A stretch of DNA of 64,000 nt from an uncultured Ignavibacteriota bacterium (lineage in GTDB: Bacteria; Bacteroidota; Ignavibacteria; Palsa-1295). The DNA is taken from the NCBI GenBank assembly GCA_903900335.1, contig CAIUMP010000004.1:186001-250000 (forward strand). The letters are read 5' to 3'. The first letter of the stretch is position 1. Every line of letters starts with the position of its first letter. A program made the position numbers and the translations under genes. Below the pieces are notes generated by a model. That model searched no databases, was not told the DNA's origin, and saw only the letters and a program-made list of their open reading frames with translations. Below, piece after piece: positions 16,971-25,175 of the stretch.

Positions 16971-18629
16971 TCATACCTCAGCGAGGTACTGGTGCACCAA
17001 GCTGATCGCCATTGCACCCTCGCCAACAGCACTCGCAACGCGGTTCATTGCCCCTGCTCGCACGTCGCCAGCCGCGAAGATACCGGGCGAGCACGTTTCC
17101 AGTATATAGGGATCACGCTTCAGAGGCCAATTCGGTGTGAAGTTCTCAAAGGAGGCGAGATCACGCCCCGTCACAATAAATCCACGATGATCTTTCAGGA
17201 CAGGTGTCTGGACCCAATCCGTATACGGGCGCGCTCCGATGAAAATAAAGAGCGCGGATGCTGCTACCATGACGGGTTCTTGTCCTTCAGCCTTGAGTAC
17301 CAGTGACTCAAGATGATCGCTTCCCTTGGCCTCAATCACCTCGGTTTCAGGCAGTACGGAAATATTGTTCGTTCGGGAAATCTGGTCGATGAGATAGGAG
17401 GACATCGTCGCCGTAAGATCCTTCTTCCGGATCACGATCGACACATGGGATGCAAACTTGGAGAGATACATCGCTGCCTGCCCGGCGGAGTTGCCACCGC
17501 CGATCACGAAGACGGGCTTGTCTTTCGTTTCAGCGGCCTCGGTCGTGGCCGCGCCATAGTAGATCCCGGCTCCGGTGAACTCAGCAATACCCTGCGTTTC
17601 TAATGTTCTGTACTCCACACCTGTGGTGATAACGATCGTGCGAGAGTGGATCTCAACACCGTCCGCCAGTCGCACCGTCTTGTAACCGTCAGTGCTGGAG
17701 ATGTCGAGCACCTGCTGTGGCGAAAGAAATTCGATCCCGAAGCGGGTTGCCTGCGCGACGGCACGGCGTGTCAATTCCGCACCGCTCACGCCCTTCGGAA
17801 ACCCGAGGTAATTCTCAATGCGTGAACTCGTCCCCGCCTGTCCGCCTGGGGAGTGCTTCTCGATCAGAAGTGTCTTGAGCCCTTCGGAGCCTCCATAGAC
17901 CGCCGCTGCAAGCCCCGCAGGGCCAGCGCCGATAATGACCACGTCGTACATGTTCGATTGTGCCTTCGGACGAAGGCCGAGCTTTTCTGCGATCGCCCGG
18001 ATTTCCATATCGACTCCGATCGTCCCGTCCTCGAAGAGTATCGCAGGAAGTGACGCGGGAGTTAGCCCATTGAGTGTCATCAACTCCTGCGCTTTTGGAT
18101 TGCTTTCGACATCAAGCCATTGATATGGTATGAGATGTCCAGCCAGAAACTCCTTGATCGCGTGAGACTTCGGAGAAAATTGATACCCAATAATTCGAAG
18201 ATTTGAAAGATCGGGCTTGTATGACGCCTGCCAATCATCGAGAAGTTCATCGATTACCGGATACAGCCGTTCCTCCGGAGGATCCCAAGGTTTGAGGAGG
18301 TAGTAATCGAGATCGACCTCGTTGATCGCAGCGATGGCTGTGTCAATGTCAGAGTACGCGGTCAAGAGCATCCGCTTTGCATCGGGGTAGAACTCCTTCG
18401 ATGCCTCAAGGAATTCGACGCCGGTCATCTGTGGCATTCGCTGGTCGGAGATGAAGATGGCAACTTCCTCCCCTGTCCGTTTCAATTCTTTCAGGCTTTC
18501 GAGCGCTTCACGCGCGTCATCGGTTGAGAGCGTTCGGCATTCCAACTTGTATTTAACGCGCACATCGCGTGCTAGCGCACGCAGTACTTGGGGGTCGTCA
18601 TCAACGAGGAATAGGATTGGCAGTTTCAT
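16971..18629 (-). CDS. Response regulator fused to a thioredoxin-reductase-like flavoprotein lacking redox cysteines
   Basis: Three parts in 552 aa. A receiver domain (1-135) has acidic D10-D12, phosphoacceptor D62 (ISDQRMPQMTG), T90 and K113. A glutaredoxin/thioredoxin-like linker follows (about 143-215; LRIIGYQFSPKSHAI). The rest (228-552) is a TrxR-like FAD/NADPH module with GAGPAGLAA, GGQAGTSSRIENYLGFP, NADPH motif VIGGGNSAGQ and the FAD C-terminus GIFAAGDVRAGAMNRV. The usual CxxC of TrxR is replaced in GIYYGAATTEAA (about 356-366), and the linker has SPKS where a dithiol would sit. Only C31 and C513 exist in the whole protein. It is therefore unlikely to reduce thioredoxin and may be a phosphorylation-controlled NADPH oxidoreductase. 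The start overlaps the stop of the upstream kinase gene by 4 bases. Confidence 0.92.
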   Translation of the reverse strand: MKLPILFLVDDDPQVLRALARDVRVKYKLECRTLSTDDAREALESLKELKRTGEEVAIFISDQRMPQMTGVEFLEASKEFYPDAKRMLLTAYSDIDTAIAAINEVDLDYYLLKPWDPPEERLYPVIDELLDDWQASYKPDLSNLRIIGYQFSPKSHAIKEFLAGHLIPYQWLDVESNPKAQELMTLNGLTPASLPAILFEDGTIGVDMEIRAIAEKLGLRPKAQSNMYDVVIIGAGPAGLAAAVYGGSEGLKTLLIEKHSPGGQAGTSSRIENYLGFPKGVSGAELTRRAVAQATRFGIEFLSPQQVLDISSTDGYKTVRLADGVEIHSRTIVITTGVEYRTLETQGIAEFTGAGIYYGAATTEAAETKDKPVFVIGGGNSAGQAAMYLSKFASHVSIVIRKKDLTATMSSYLIDQISRTNNISVLPETEVIEAKGSDHLESLVLKAEGQEPVMVAASALFIFIGARPYTDWVQTPVLKDHRGFIVTGRDLASFENFTPNWPLKRDPYILETCSPGIFAAGDVRAGAMNRVASAVGEGAMAISLVHQYLAEV

Positions 18630-20038
18630 ACGCTGTGCCCCGCTTGCTTTGGTGTTGTTCGGGGAAAGGAAATGCGGAATTCGGTGTGTCCCGGTTGTGA
18701 TGTAACCTTCACCGTTCCTTGATGTTGCTTAACGATCTTCTGAACGAGATCGAGTCCCACACCTGTGCCTTCACCAACCTCCTTGGTGGTGAAGAACGGA
18801 TCGAAGATGCGTTCAAGGTTTTCTGGTGAAATGCCGGAGCCCGTGTCGCTAACGCTGAAAGTAACGCTCTCTGCATCAGAGGCCGTGCGAACAGTGAGCA
18901 CGCCACCCTTCGGCATGGCGTCGAGCGCATTGTCAATAATATTTGTCCAGACTTGGTTGAGTTCGCCGGGGAATCCCATGATCGGCGGAATATCGTCGGC
19001 AAGCTCTTCGAGCTGCTCCACGGAGTTTCTCCGCATCTTGTGCTCAAGCATCGTCAGCGTATTGTGAATGCCGTCGTTGATGCGGACTTCCTGCATATCC
19101 TGCACTTGATCCATGCGGGTATAGTTCTTGACCGATTGCACCAATTCGGAAATGCGCTTGGAGGCCGTCCAGATCTCGTGAATCGCTTTCCGTTCTTCAA
19201 GACTATTCGTTAGCCACAAAAGGATCGATGGGAAGACGCTGGATGGAACATTGCTGCGGATCTCTTCAAGTTCATCGCTCGTAAAGCCGAACTCCACGAA
19301 CGTTGTGACGCAGTCCTCCTGAATACCATGGTCGTCGAGCCAATCGAGCAACTGGTCTTCGCGCTTCTTTCGCTCCAGCAGCGGAAGCCGACTTGCCGCC
19401 ATTTCGTGTGGACGGTTTAGAATCGTCGTGAGCACTGCGATCTCCGCATCATTCAATGCAATTGCTGCCATCGTTCGGAGGGACTCCGATAGGGAACCGG
19501 TGTGCTTCTGGAGATCTGCGGCATTCCTGACGATCGCCGAGGCCGGATTGTTCATCTCATGCGCGACTCCCGCGGAGAGTTTACCAAGCGCCATCAGCTT
19601 CTCTGATTGCCAGTGATTCGTCGTAAAATGTCGAACGCGATCCGTCATCGCGTGGACGAGTACTTCGACGAGCTCATAATTCTCGCGAAGCAGGTCGTGA
19701 AACCGTGAAGTTGGAAACGACAGCACAAGAGTTGGTTCGAGCGCCTCGATATAGACTGGAGACCCCTTCATACGCGAGAAGGGGAGCTGGCCAGTAGCAG
19801 AGCCGGCTGGCGCGCTCATCTGGACCTTTCTCTGACCGCTCTGAATCGAATAGGCCCGAAATCCCCCTTCGAGGATAATGATCAAGTCGTCAAACACATC
19901 TCCAGGTTGGAAGATCAGGCCTTGAGGGTACGTCTGTGTCTTGGACTCTCGAACCAGCCATTCGATCTGCTCCCGAGGCACGCCACGAAAGTGCTCGCTT
20001 AAGCAAAGGAAATCAACAAACTCTTCTGCAGTGGTCAT
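18626..20038 (-). CDS. Cyclic-nucleotide-domain sensor histidine kinase
   Basis: Soluble 470 aa kinase without membrane segments. The N-terminal cNMP/CAP-like effector domain (about 10-135) has FQPGDVFDDLIIILEGGF and RKVQMSAPAGSATGQ, but the phosphate-binding cassette expected for cAMP (GE...R-x-A) is not intact, so the ligand is doubtful. Next come the H-box GVAHEMNNPASAIVRNAA (H160) and a long helical linker. The HATPase domain (about 350-460) has the N-box NQVWTNIIDNALDAMPKGG, G1 SVSDTGSGIS, F-box IFDPFFTTKEVGEGTG and G2 VGLDLVQKIV. The H-box is of the NtrB/PAS-kinase HEMNNP type. It is cotranscribed with, and surely signals to, the response regulator/flavoprotein gene downstream (ATGA-type overlap). 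Confidence 0.92.
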   Translation of the reverse strand: MTTAEEFVDFLCLSEHFRGVPREQIEWLVRESKTQTYPQGLIFQPGDVFDDLIIILEGGFRAYSIQSGQRKVQMSAPAGSATGQLPFSRMKGSPVYIEALEPTLVLSFPTSRFHDLLRENYELVEVLVHAMTDRVRHFTTNHWQSEKLMALGKLSAGVAHEMNNPASAIVRNAADLQKHTGSLSESLRTMAAIALNDAEIAVLTTILNRPHEMAASRLPLLERKKREDQLLDWLDDHGIQEDCVTTFVEFGFTSDELEEIRSNVPSSVFPSILLWLTNSLEERKAIHEIWTASKRISELVQSVKNYTRMDQVQDMQEVRINDGIHNTLTMLEHKMRRNSVEQLEELADDIPPIMGFPGELNQVWTNIIDNALDAMPKGGVLTVRTASDAESVTFSVSDTGSGISPENLERIFDPFFTTKEVGEGTGVGLDLVQKIVKQHQGTVKVTSQPGHTEFRISFPRTTPKQAGHSV

Positions 20039-20068
20039 AGGCAGTCCAACTTAGGGAAGTCCAAAAAA

Positions 20069-20110
20069 GTCATTGCGAGGAAACCCCGGAGGGGTAACAA
20101 AGCAATCCCT
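20069..20110. repeat. Dispersed repeat of the GTCATTGCGAGG...GCAATCC type
   Basis: The 93-base gap between the TPR gene and the kinase gene (both minus strand) holds GTCATTGCGAGG (20069-20080), a nested palindrome ACCCC-GGA-GGGGT (20083-20095), then GCAATCC. ATTGC (20072-20076) pairs with GCAAT (20102-20106). The pattern matches a repeat known from many genomes that runs GTCATTGCGAGG ... AAGCAATC. Function unknown. Confidence 0.65.
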
Positions 20111-20131
20111 ACGCAACGATCTGGGCTTCAG

Positions 20132-21352
20132 CTATCGCTTATATGGCGAGGCCAGGTACCGCGTCGCTTCCGCCCACGCCCCGTTGTAATCTGGCAGTGC
20201 AAGGACACGGCGATACATCTCCATCGCCTCTTTGCGCGACCCACGTGCATCGTAGGCTTCACCCATGTACAACTCGGAGTTCGTTACCCACCAATCGAAC
20301 TTGTCGTCGCGCTCAATCGTGCGGCTGAGCAGGTTGCTATTGTATAGATAGTAGAGTGCGGTATCCATGTTGCCGCCAGAGCGCTTGATCTGCGAGAGCC
20401 CAATGAAGTACATTGCCTCGCGTGCCTGGCGGATGGTGTAAGAATCGCGATGCTCCTTACAGCGAGCTAACATTACGCGATAGATCGAATCGTATTGAAG
20501 CACATAATTCTCGGTCACTGCGGCAAATCCGAAGTAATGGAGAAATTGCACGTTGTTCGGATACCGTGCCGCAAGTTGCGCGGCCAGTGAATACGCCTTC
20601 TGATAGTTCTTTTCAAGGGCGTAATAGACATGCAGCAGCTCGAACTGCGCTTCTGTCTTTGCATAGACAGCATTCTTTGCGGCCATCTCCAGCATGAGTA
20701 GCCCCGCCGCCTTATTGCCAGTAGGGAACATCGTGCCGATCACCCCGGAGAGCGTTGGGTTCTGCTCCTTCTCTGCTTCGACGTAATAGTTATAGACTCC
20801 TCGCCCAAACAGCACATCGGAATTATCGGGGATGATGTCTTCGAGTTGATTGAGGTAGTCCACGCCCTGCTTCGCATCACCGAGGATCAATCGGATAATA
20901 TCGAACGCGTCAGCGGAGCTGAGCCGATACTCGTAAATTCTTGCCCGCATCCCGATCGAGCCACCCTTGTAAAACAGCCCAGCGATGTCCTTCGGATTTT
21001 TCTCCAGCAGTGCGTCGGCCTTGTCGATCGCCTTTTGCAGCCAGACCTTGTAGTCTTCGTCGTAGCGCGTGTTGTCCGGATTCGTAATGGCGCGCCAGAA
21101 CATGACGGAGGCGCGGTAAAAGTATCCGGCCGGGTGTTCGGGGTTTTCGACGATCACGGAGTCGAAGATCTTCTCCGCATCGGTGAACTCCATATTGTAG
21201 ATCAGTTCGAGCCCACGCCGGACCTTCTTGTCCATGTCTCCGGATTGCAGGATCCACTGCGCGCGAGCCGTCGTCCCAACCGAGAGCATGACCGCCGCCA
21301 GGAGAAGGGCAGGTACAAAACGAAGGATGCGTGTTCGGAAGATCGTAGTCAT
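20132..21352 (-). CDS. Secreted tetratricopeptide-repeat protein
   Basis: The open frame extends to 21424, but the ATG at 21352 (MTTIFRTRILRFVPALLLAAVM) starts a normal signal peptide with cleavage near ARAQ; that gives 406 aa. The mature part is helical with TPR-like units, for example GLELIYNMEFTDAEKIFDSVIVENPEHPAG-type repeats near the N-terminus and KEAMEMYRRVLALPDY near the C-terminus. It is probably periplasmic and could act as a protein-interaction scaffold. No partner is evident from the neighbours. It is transcribed toward the kinase pair, from which it is separated by a repeat element. Confidence 0.8.
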   Translation of the reverse strand: MTTIFRTRILRFVPALLLAAVMLSVGTTARAQWILQSGDMDKKVRRGLELIYNMEFTDAEKIFDSVIVENPEHPAGYFYRASVMFWRAITNPDNTRYDEDYKVWLQKAIDKADALLEKNPKDIAGLFYKGGSIGMRARIYEYRLSSADAFDIIRLILGDAKQGVDYLNQLEDIIPDNSDVLFGRGVYNYYVEAEKEQNPTLSGVIGTMFPTGNKAAGLLMLEMAAKNAVYAKTEAQFELLHVYYALEKNYQKAYSLAAQLAARYPNNVQFLHYFGFAAVTENYVLQYDSIYRVMLARCKEHRDSYTIRQAREAMYFIGLSQIKRSGGNMDTALYYLYNSNLLSRTIERDDKFDWWVTNSELYMGEAYDARGSRKEAMEMYRRVLALPDYNGAWAEATRYLASPYKR

Positions 21353-21422
21353 GAGTTTCTTATAGGCTCGACTGGCTCCGAAAGTTTCGCTGAGATTCAA
21401 TTCATTTGACTGGTGTAAATGC

Positions 21423-21471
21423 ATTGGGCGGTTCCCGCGTCATTACGAAGTAATAACGCAAGAACCGCCCA
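21423..21471. repeat. Long intergenic hairpin, GTCATT family
   Basis: Inverted repeat with outer arms TTGGGCGGTTC (21423-21433) and GAACCGCCCAA (21461-21471), and inner arms GCGT-c-ATTAC / GTAAT-a-ACGC around a GAA loop. It carries the same GTCATT opening (21438-21443) as three other palindromes in this region. On the minus strand it follows the hup stop codon by 46 bases and may end that transcript, although no long T-run follows. Confidence 0.75.
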
Positions 21472-21517
21472 ACGACAACGCGTGAGAGAATGTCACGCGG
21501 TCTTGAAATCGAACACC

Positions 21518-21865
21518 TTAGCGCTTTGCGGCCTTCTTCTTTGGTGCTGCTGCTTTCTTTGCAGGAGCCTTTCCTCCAAGGATCGCATCCTTCGCCTGTT
21601 TGCCAACACGGAAACGAACCACCGTGCGAGCAGCGATCTTGATCGCTTCGCCCGTCTGTGGGTTGCGGCCCATGCGAGCCTTACGGGCAGAGCATACCAG
21701 TTTGCCAAGACCTGGAATGGTGAAGCCCTTCTTGGCTTCCTTGTAGGCAAGATTCACTAAAGAATCCAATACTGCAGTCGCCTGCTTTTTCGTCAGCTCG
21801 TTCTCCGAGGCAAGATGCTCGATGATAGCTGCCTTTGTCATCTGTTTTACAGCTGCTTTCGCCAT
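21518..21865 (-). CDS. hup: HU family DNA-binding protein with Lys/Ala-rich tail
   Basis: Nucleoid protein of 115 aa. The HU/IHF core (about 9-98) has KAAIIEHLASENELTKKQA, FTIPGLGKLV, the DNA-arm sequence RKARMGRNPQTGEAIKIAA and VVRFRVGKQAKDAI. It is followed by a basic tail APAKKAAAPKKKAAKR that resembles the eukaryotic histone H1 tail. Such tails occur in some HU variants and increase non-specific DNA binding. It acts as a dimer that bends and compacts DNA. The 305 bases upstream (to 22170) should contain its promoter. Confidence 0.93.
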   Translation of the reverse strand: MAKAAVKQMTKAAIIEHLASENELTKKQATAVLDSLVNLAYKEAKKGFTIPGLGKLVCSARKARMGRNPQTGEAIKIAARTVVRFRVGKQAKDAILGGKAPAKKAAAPKKKAAKR

Positions 21866-22170
21866 AGAATGTATTTGAGAAATAGGTTATACAACGGTCA
21901 AAAAAAACAATTTCCAATCCGGTACTTTGCTCTTACCAGATCAGCCCGGCATTGCATCGCTGCCGAACACGCTCAGTCAGAAAAACGCATTGACGCTGGA
22001 AGATCGCTCCTCCAATATTGTTTGGCAAGTCACTTCTATGTCAGACTTTCCGCACAACCGCCATGCTTGGTCGCAATGCCGTACTGCGAAGTTACAACAT
22101 TTTTTCCGCCCCGCCTTGTAAAACCCTTTGTTGGCAAGGGCGTTCGATTGGAACCCGAGGCGTGGCCTCA
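21866..22170. other. 305-base non-coding stretch upstream of hup
   Basis: No convincing gene on either strand. The open frames here lack start signals and have the cysteine- and arginine-rich look of random translation. The part next to hup is A/T-rich with an eight-T run on the minus strand and TATAAC shortly before the start, so the hup promoter probably lies at about 21870-21930. The far part contains GGGTTCCAATCGAACGCCC on the minus strand, which resembles a tRNA T-arm but has no cloverleaf around it. Confidence 0.5.
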
Positions 22171-23544
22171 TTAATAATAGAGCAAATGCACAATATTACC
22201 GGTTGATGTTACTCCGGGTTGGAACATGCCTTTCACATCAATTCCACCATTGTTGGGATTGATGAATGATCCGTTTGATTGTCGGCGTACAAAGAATCGC
22301 GCGTATTCTGATTTTCCCTTAAGTGCAGTCTCGCTATCTAAGAATTGAAGGTAAACCAGACGGCCAAGCGTATCTGAGCCTGACAGTGTCACTGAACTCT
22401 GGGGGCTGCCATTCGCAAGCGTAAGCGGTGTTGTGTAAAAGACTTCATTCGAATCCCATTGGGCTTGCGAGACCATTTCGCCCCCATTGAGGAACGCAGC
22501 TCCGGCACCCGCTGTCAGTATTACATCGCTCCCCGACTGCGAAACAAGCACTTGCTGATTAGAGCCCGCAGAATCGTCGATCAGGTCAAACTGCGAACCA
22601 TACGTCCCAAAGTACATTGAGTGTCGAATGATGCGAAATCCGGAGTTCGTGTACGTACCGGTTCCGGTATCCGTGCCTCCGCTGGTTGGAACAGGCTGCG
22701 CGCCAGCCCACTTTATCAGGTTGGAATCCGCAGCACCCCAAAAGATCGTCGAGTCGTTACGTAGTGATCGAACAAAGAAGATATTCGTGTGCTCTGGGGT
22801 ACTGCTTGAGCCAGTCGTGTTCGTACCAAAGGGAACCGAGGGCACGACCATTTCCTGAATGTGTGGAAGCACGGTCGCGATACGTCGTGCGGAGTCCCTG
22901 AACGAACTGGTATTCTCAGGATCGCGGGCATAGATCGCATATCCGATGCATCCTTGATTCGTGTCCGTTGCATTTAGCGCCCAGTGAAGTTTCACCGTCG
23001 TAGGGCTGACCGAGCATACCTGAAGATTCGATGGGTTCGTGAGAGGGCGCGGGTCGTAGAAGTCGGAATATGTGAGCGAGTCAAGACTCAGTTGAAGCGT
23101 ATCGCTGGAATGCACCGCCCAAATGACCGCTGTGTAGCGGCCCATCGCAATGTTCTTGAAGGTAATGGAGGTGTCGGCGAAGGCGATGCCCTTCCGATAC
23201 ACCGAACCGGTGTCCCGAAGTGCGAGGAATGTTTCTACTTGCGCAGCCGCGGTGCTGTCGTACCTCGAGCTTGATGACCACAGTTTGACGAAGTAGCCTT
23301 TGAAATTCAGTTGCGTGTCGCCTTGCGAACGTGTCCATCGCACGATCATATCGCCGGTTGTTGGCGCTTGATAATTGATCGCAATAAAGCGAGCGTGGAA
23401 TGGCTGCAGCACAAGTCTCGGCACGACCTGCGGCCCAGTGATGGTATCTTGCAAACAGCCTGCGAGCGCGATCGCTGAAAAGATCAGCACACGCAAAAGG
23501 GCGACATTCGTTCGTTTGACCCGGAGAGGAATAAGCATCATCAC
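22171..23544 (-). CDS. Lipoprotein with fibronectin-III-like domains
   Basis: 457 aa with a lipoprotein signal (VLIFSAIALAGC, cysteine about 29). The mature protein is rich in S and T and contains stretches typical of fibronectin type III folds, such as PSNLQVCSVSPTTVKLHWALNATDT (about 165-190) and IRHSMYFGTYGSQFDLIDD. A first FN3-like unit probably covers about 48-155. It is likely anchored at the cell surface or outer membrane. The function is not known. The gene is isolated on the minus strand and shares style with the lipoprotein gene at 24003, though the two are not close copies. Confidence 0.75.
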   Translation of the reverse strand: MMMLIPLRVKRTNVALLRVLIFSAIALAGCLQDTITGPQVVPRLVLQPFHARFIAINYQAPTTGDMIVRWTRSQGDTQLNFKGYFVKLWSSSSRYDSTAAAQVETFLALRDTGSVYRKGIAFADTSITFKNIAMGRYTAVIWAVHSSDTLQLSLDSLTYSDFYDPRPLTNPSNLQVCSVSPTTVKLHWALNATDTNQGCIGYAIYARDPENTSSFRDSARRIATVLPHIQEMVVPSVPFGTNTTGSSSTPEHTNIFFVRSLRNDSTIFWGAADSNLIKWAGAQPVPTSGGTDTGTGTYTNSGFRIIRHSMYFGTYGSQFDLIDDSAGSNQQVLVSQSGSDVILTAGAGAAFLNGGEMVSQAQWDSNEVFYTTPLTLANGSPQSSVTLSGSDTLGRLVYLQFLDSETALKGKSEYARFFVRRQSNGSFINPNNGGIDVKGMFQPGVTSTGNIVHLLYY

Positions 23545-23634
23545 TCATTCAAAGTCCAAAACGGACAGCAATGTTCCGAGCGATTCTCATAGAGCGGGCG
23601 CTCCTGCAGCAAAATGCCTCGTCGCCGGTGAACA

Positions 23635-23871
23635 CTACGCCGATAACATCCGGCGCAAGAAGGAGCGTCGTTTCGTGCATACTGGCTTCACCGCTTCCCG
23701 AATAGTCCTGACCGCGACGGCCGCAAGCGGCACCGTGATCATCGCGATCTCCATTACGCGGATTGACGTGTAGAAGATCTGTCGCGCCCGCCGGTTCTTG
23801 ACGTATCGGCGAAAGAGCTTATCGGTGATCGGAGCTTTCAGGAAGTTATTGATGAGTAGTAGGTTTTGCAT
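23635..23871 (-). CDS. Small basic protein with one membrane segment (uncertain)
   Basis: 78 aa frame, ATG start at 23871. It has a basic N-terminal half (FRRYVKNRRARQIFY), one hydrophobic segment (VMEIAMITVPLAAVAV, about 39-54) and a basic end. The alternation of charge and a membrane segment is plausible for a small inner-membrane protein. However, there is no Shine-Dalgarno sequence and I know no homologue. It could also be a chance frame. Confidence 0.35.
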   Translation of the reverse strand: MQNLLLINNFLKAPITDKLFRRYVKNRRARQIFYTSIRVMEIAMITVPLAAVAVRTIREAVKPVCTKRRSFLRRMLSA

Positions 23872-23941
23872 GGTCGGTTCGTATTCTTTGTGTTACGATA
23901 ATACCCTGCATTAAGCGTACCAAAAGCGGGTGAAACCGGTT

Positions 23942-23978
23942 AAAATAAAAAAGCCCCGCTCGAAAACGAACGGGGCTT
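23942..23978 (-). terminator. Intrinsic terminator of the lipoprotein gene at 24003
   Basis: On the minus strand the stem AAGCCCCGTTCG / CGAGCGGGGCTT (one mismatch, TTTT loop) is followed by TTTTTTATTTT. It begins 25 bases after the stop codon at 24003. G/C-rich stem plus a long T-run makes this the clearest rho-independent terminator in the window. Confidence 0.9.
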
Positions 23979-24002
23979 GGAAGAAATCGAATGATCAATT
24001 CC

Positions 24003-24920
24003 TCACTGTGTCATCTGAGGAGTCGAACGGCGTGTTGTCGGGCCATGTGGGCGCGCGGCATACGGAACCGTTGCGATCGTGTTGTAGGAGACGTCCACGT
24101 CGATGTACTTATAGCCACCGCTCGTGCCATACAGCATTCCATTGCCCTGTGGCTTGATGGCAAGCTTGGCATAGTGACCGCTCTTGGTCTTGACCAGCTT
24201 CAGCTTTGCACCCTTCGTCCCGTAGGTTGCCTCTGGGTTGATTGCAGTTTCGGCACCGGGTGACGTGTAATGGAACGCGCTCATGTCCGTCGAAATAGCG
24301 AGACCATCAAGGCCGTTCGGCGAGAAGATCGCGGTGTCGCTGAGCGCATTTACATGATATGTGCTGTCGAATACGTCTGTGGATTCCAGGATGAGTCCGG
24401 ATGGCACACTGGCATCGGTGGCAAGCACGAAATCAGCAGTGTTCGCTGTGCCGTTCTTGAAAGAGACCGCTACTGCTGCGCCCGTGGAGCTTGCAAGCTG
24501 CAGACCGGAGTAACCCATGCTCGAAGGAGCGGCTAACTCCCAAATGCGAACGGCCATCGTGCGCACCGGAGGTGCCCAGGTGACACTTGCGGAGGCACCG
24601 CCAGTGCCATGAACGGAGACCGTATAGACGGTGCCGCCGGTAAGGCCGGTGATGGGGGTCGTGTTGCCAGGAGCAGCAACCACCACTGGAGCGATCGTTG
24701 CACCGCTTCCTGTGACGATCACTGTGTCAGCGGAAAGATCGTTGACATCACGGGTCCACATGATGGTCATAGACGTTGCTGTCAGTGGCATTGCCATCAC
24801 TGCTGTCGGAGCGGCGGCCGTCGTTGCGGGTGTATCCGTCGTCGGCGTGCAGCTCGAAAACGCAAGACCAAGCGTGCCGAGAAGCGCAACGCCGGTAAGT
24901 ACTGTGCTGAGTTTCTTCAT
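24003..24920 (-). CDS. Lipoprotein with fibronectin-III-like N-terminal domain
   Basis: 305 aa. Lipoprotein signal peptide MKKLSTVLTGVALLGTLGLAFSSC with the cysteine at residue 24. A low-complexity T/A/P linker follows, then an FN3-like domain (PTAVMAMPLTATSMTIMWTR, about 38-115, ending near VSVHGTGGASASVTWAPP). The C-terminal half is beta-rich and unassigned. It ends in YAARPHGPTTRRSTPQMTQ, a basic tail that looks non-conserved. The gene has its own strong terminator and is probably monocistronic. The 255-base gap upstream separates it from a divergent hypothetical gene and should hold both promoters. Confidence 0.75.
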   Translation of the reverse strand: MKKLSTVLTGVALLGTLGLAFSSCTPTTDTPATTAAAPTAVMAMPLTATSMTIMWTRDVNDLSADTVIVTGSGATIAPVVVAAPGNTTPITGLTGGTVYTVSVHGTGGASASVTWAPPVRTMAVRIWELAAPSSMGYSGLQLASSTGAAVAVSFKNGTANTADFVLATDASVPSGLILESTDVFDSTYHVNALSDTAIFSPNGLDGLAISTDMSAFHYTSPGAETAINPEATYGTKGAKLKLVKTKSGHYAKLAIKPQGNGMLYGTSGGYKYIDVDVSYNTIATVPYAARPHGPTTRRSTPQMTQ

Positions 24921-25175
24921 ATGTAATTGAAAGATGATTAAGTAAAATTTAGCCTATTCCTATGTGGAAGTGCGTGCATCAGCGTGACACCTCGATCCGG
25001 CACTCCAAGAGCATAGAATAGCTCACGCACGAAATTTCGTGCCGTGTTTCCGTTGAAAGGGAATTTGATTAGGCTTAGTTCTACGTTCTTAACACAAAAA
25101 TGATTCATTCGGACAACCAAACGCCCGCCAGAGCGCCAGAATAGTCTCTTTTCCCACCTTCTGAAGATTCCACCA

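Noticed and set aside
20846-21409. 187-codon plus-strand frame over the TPR gene
   Set aside because: Shadow of the TPR gene; no motif or start signal.
22141-22175. tRNA-like GGGTTCCAATC on the minus strand
   Set aside because: The T-loop does not follow the GTTCRA rule and no anticodon or acceptor stem can be folded around it.
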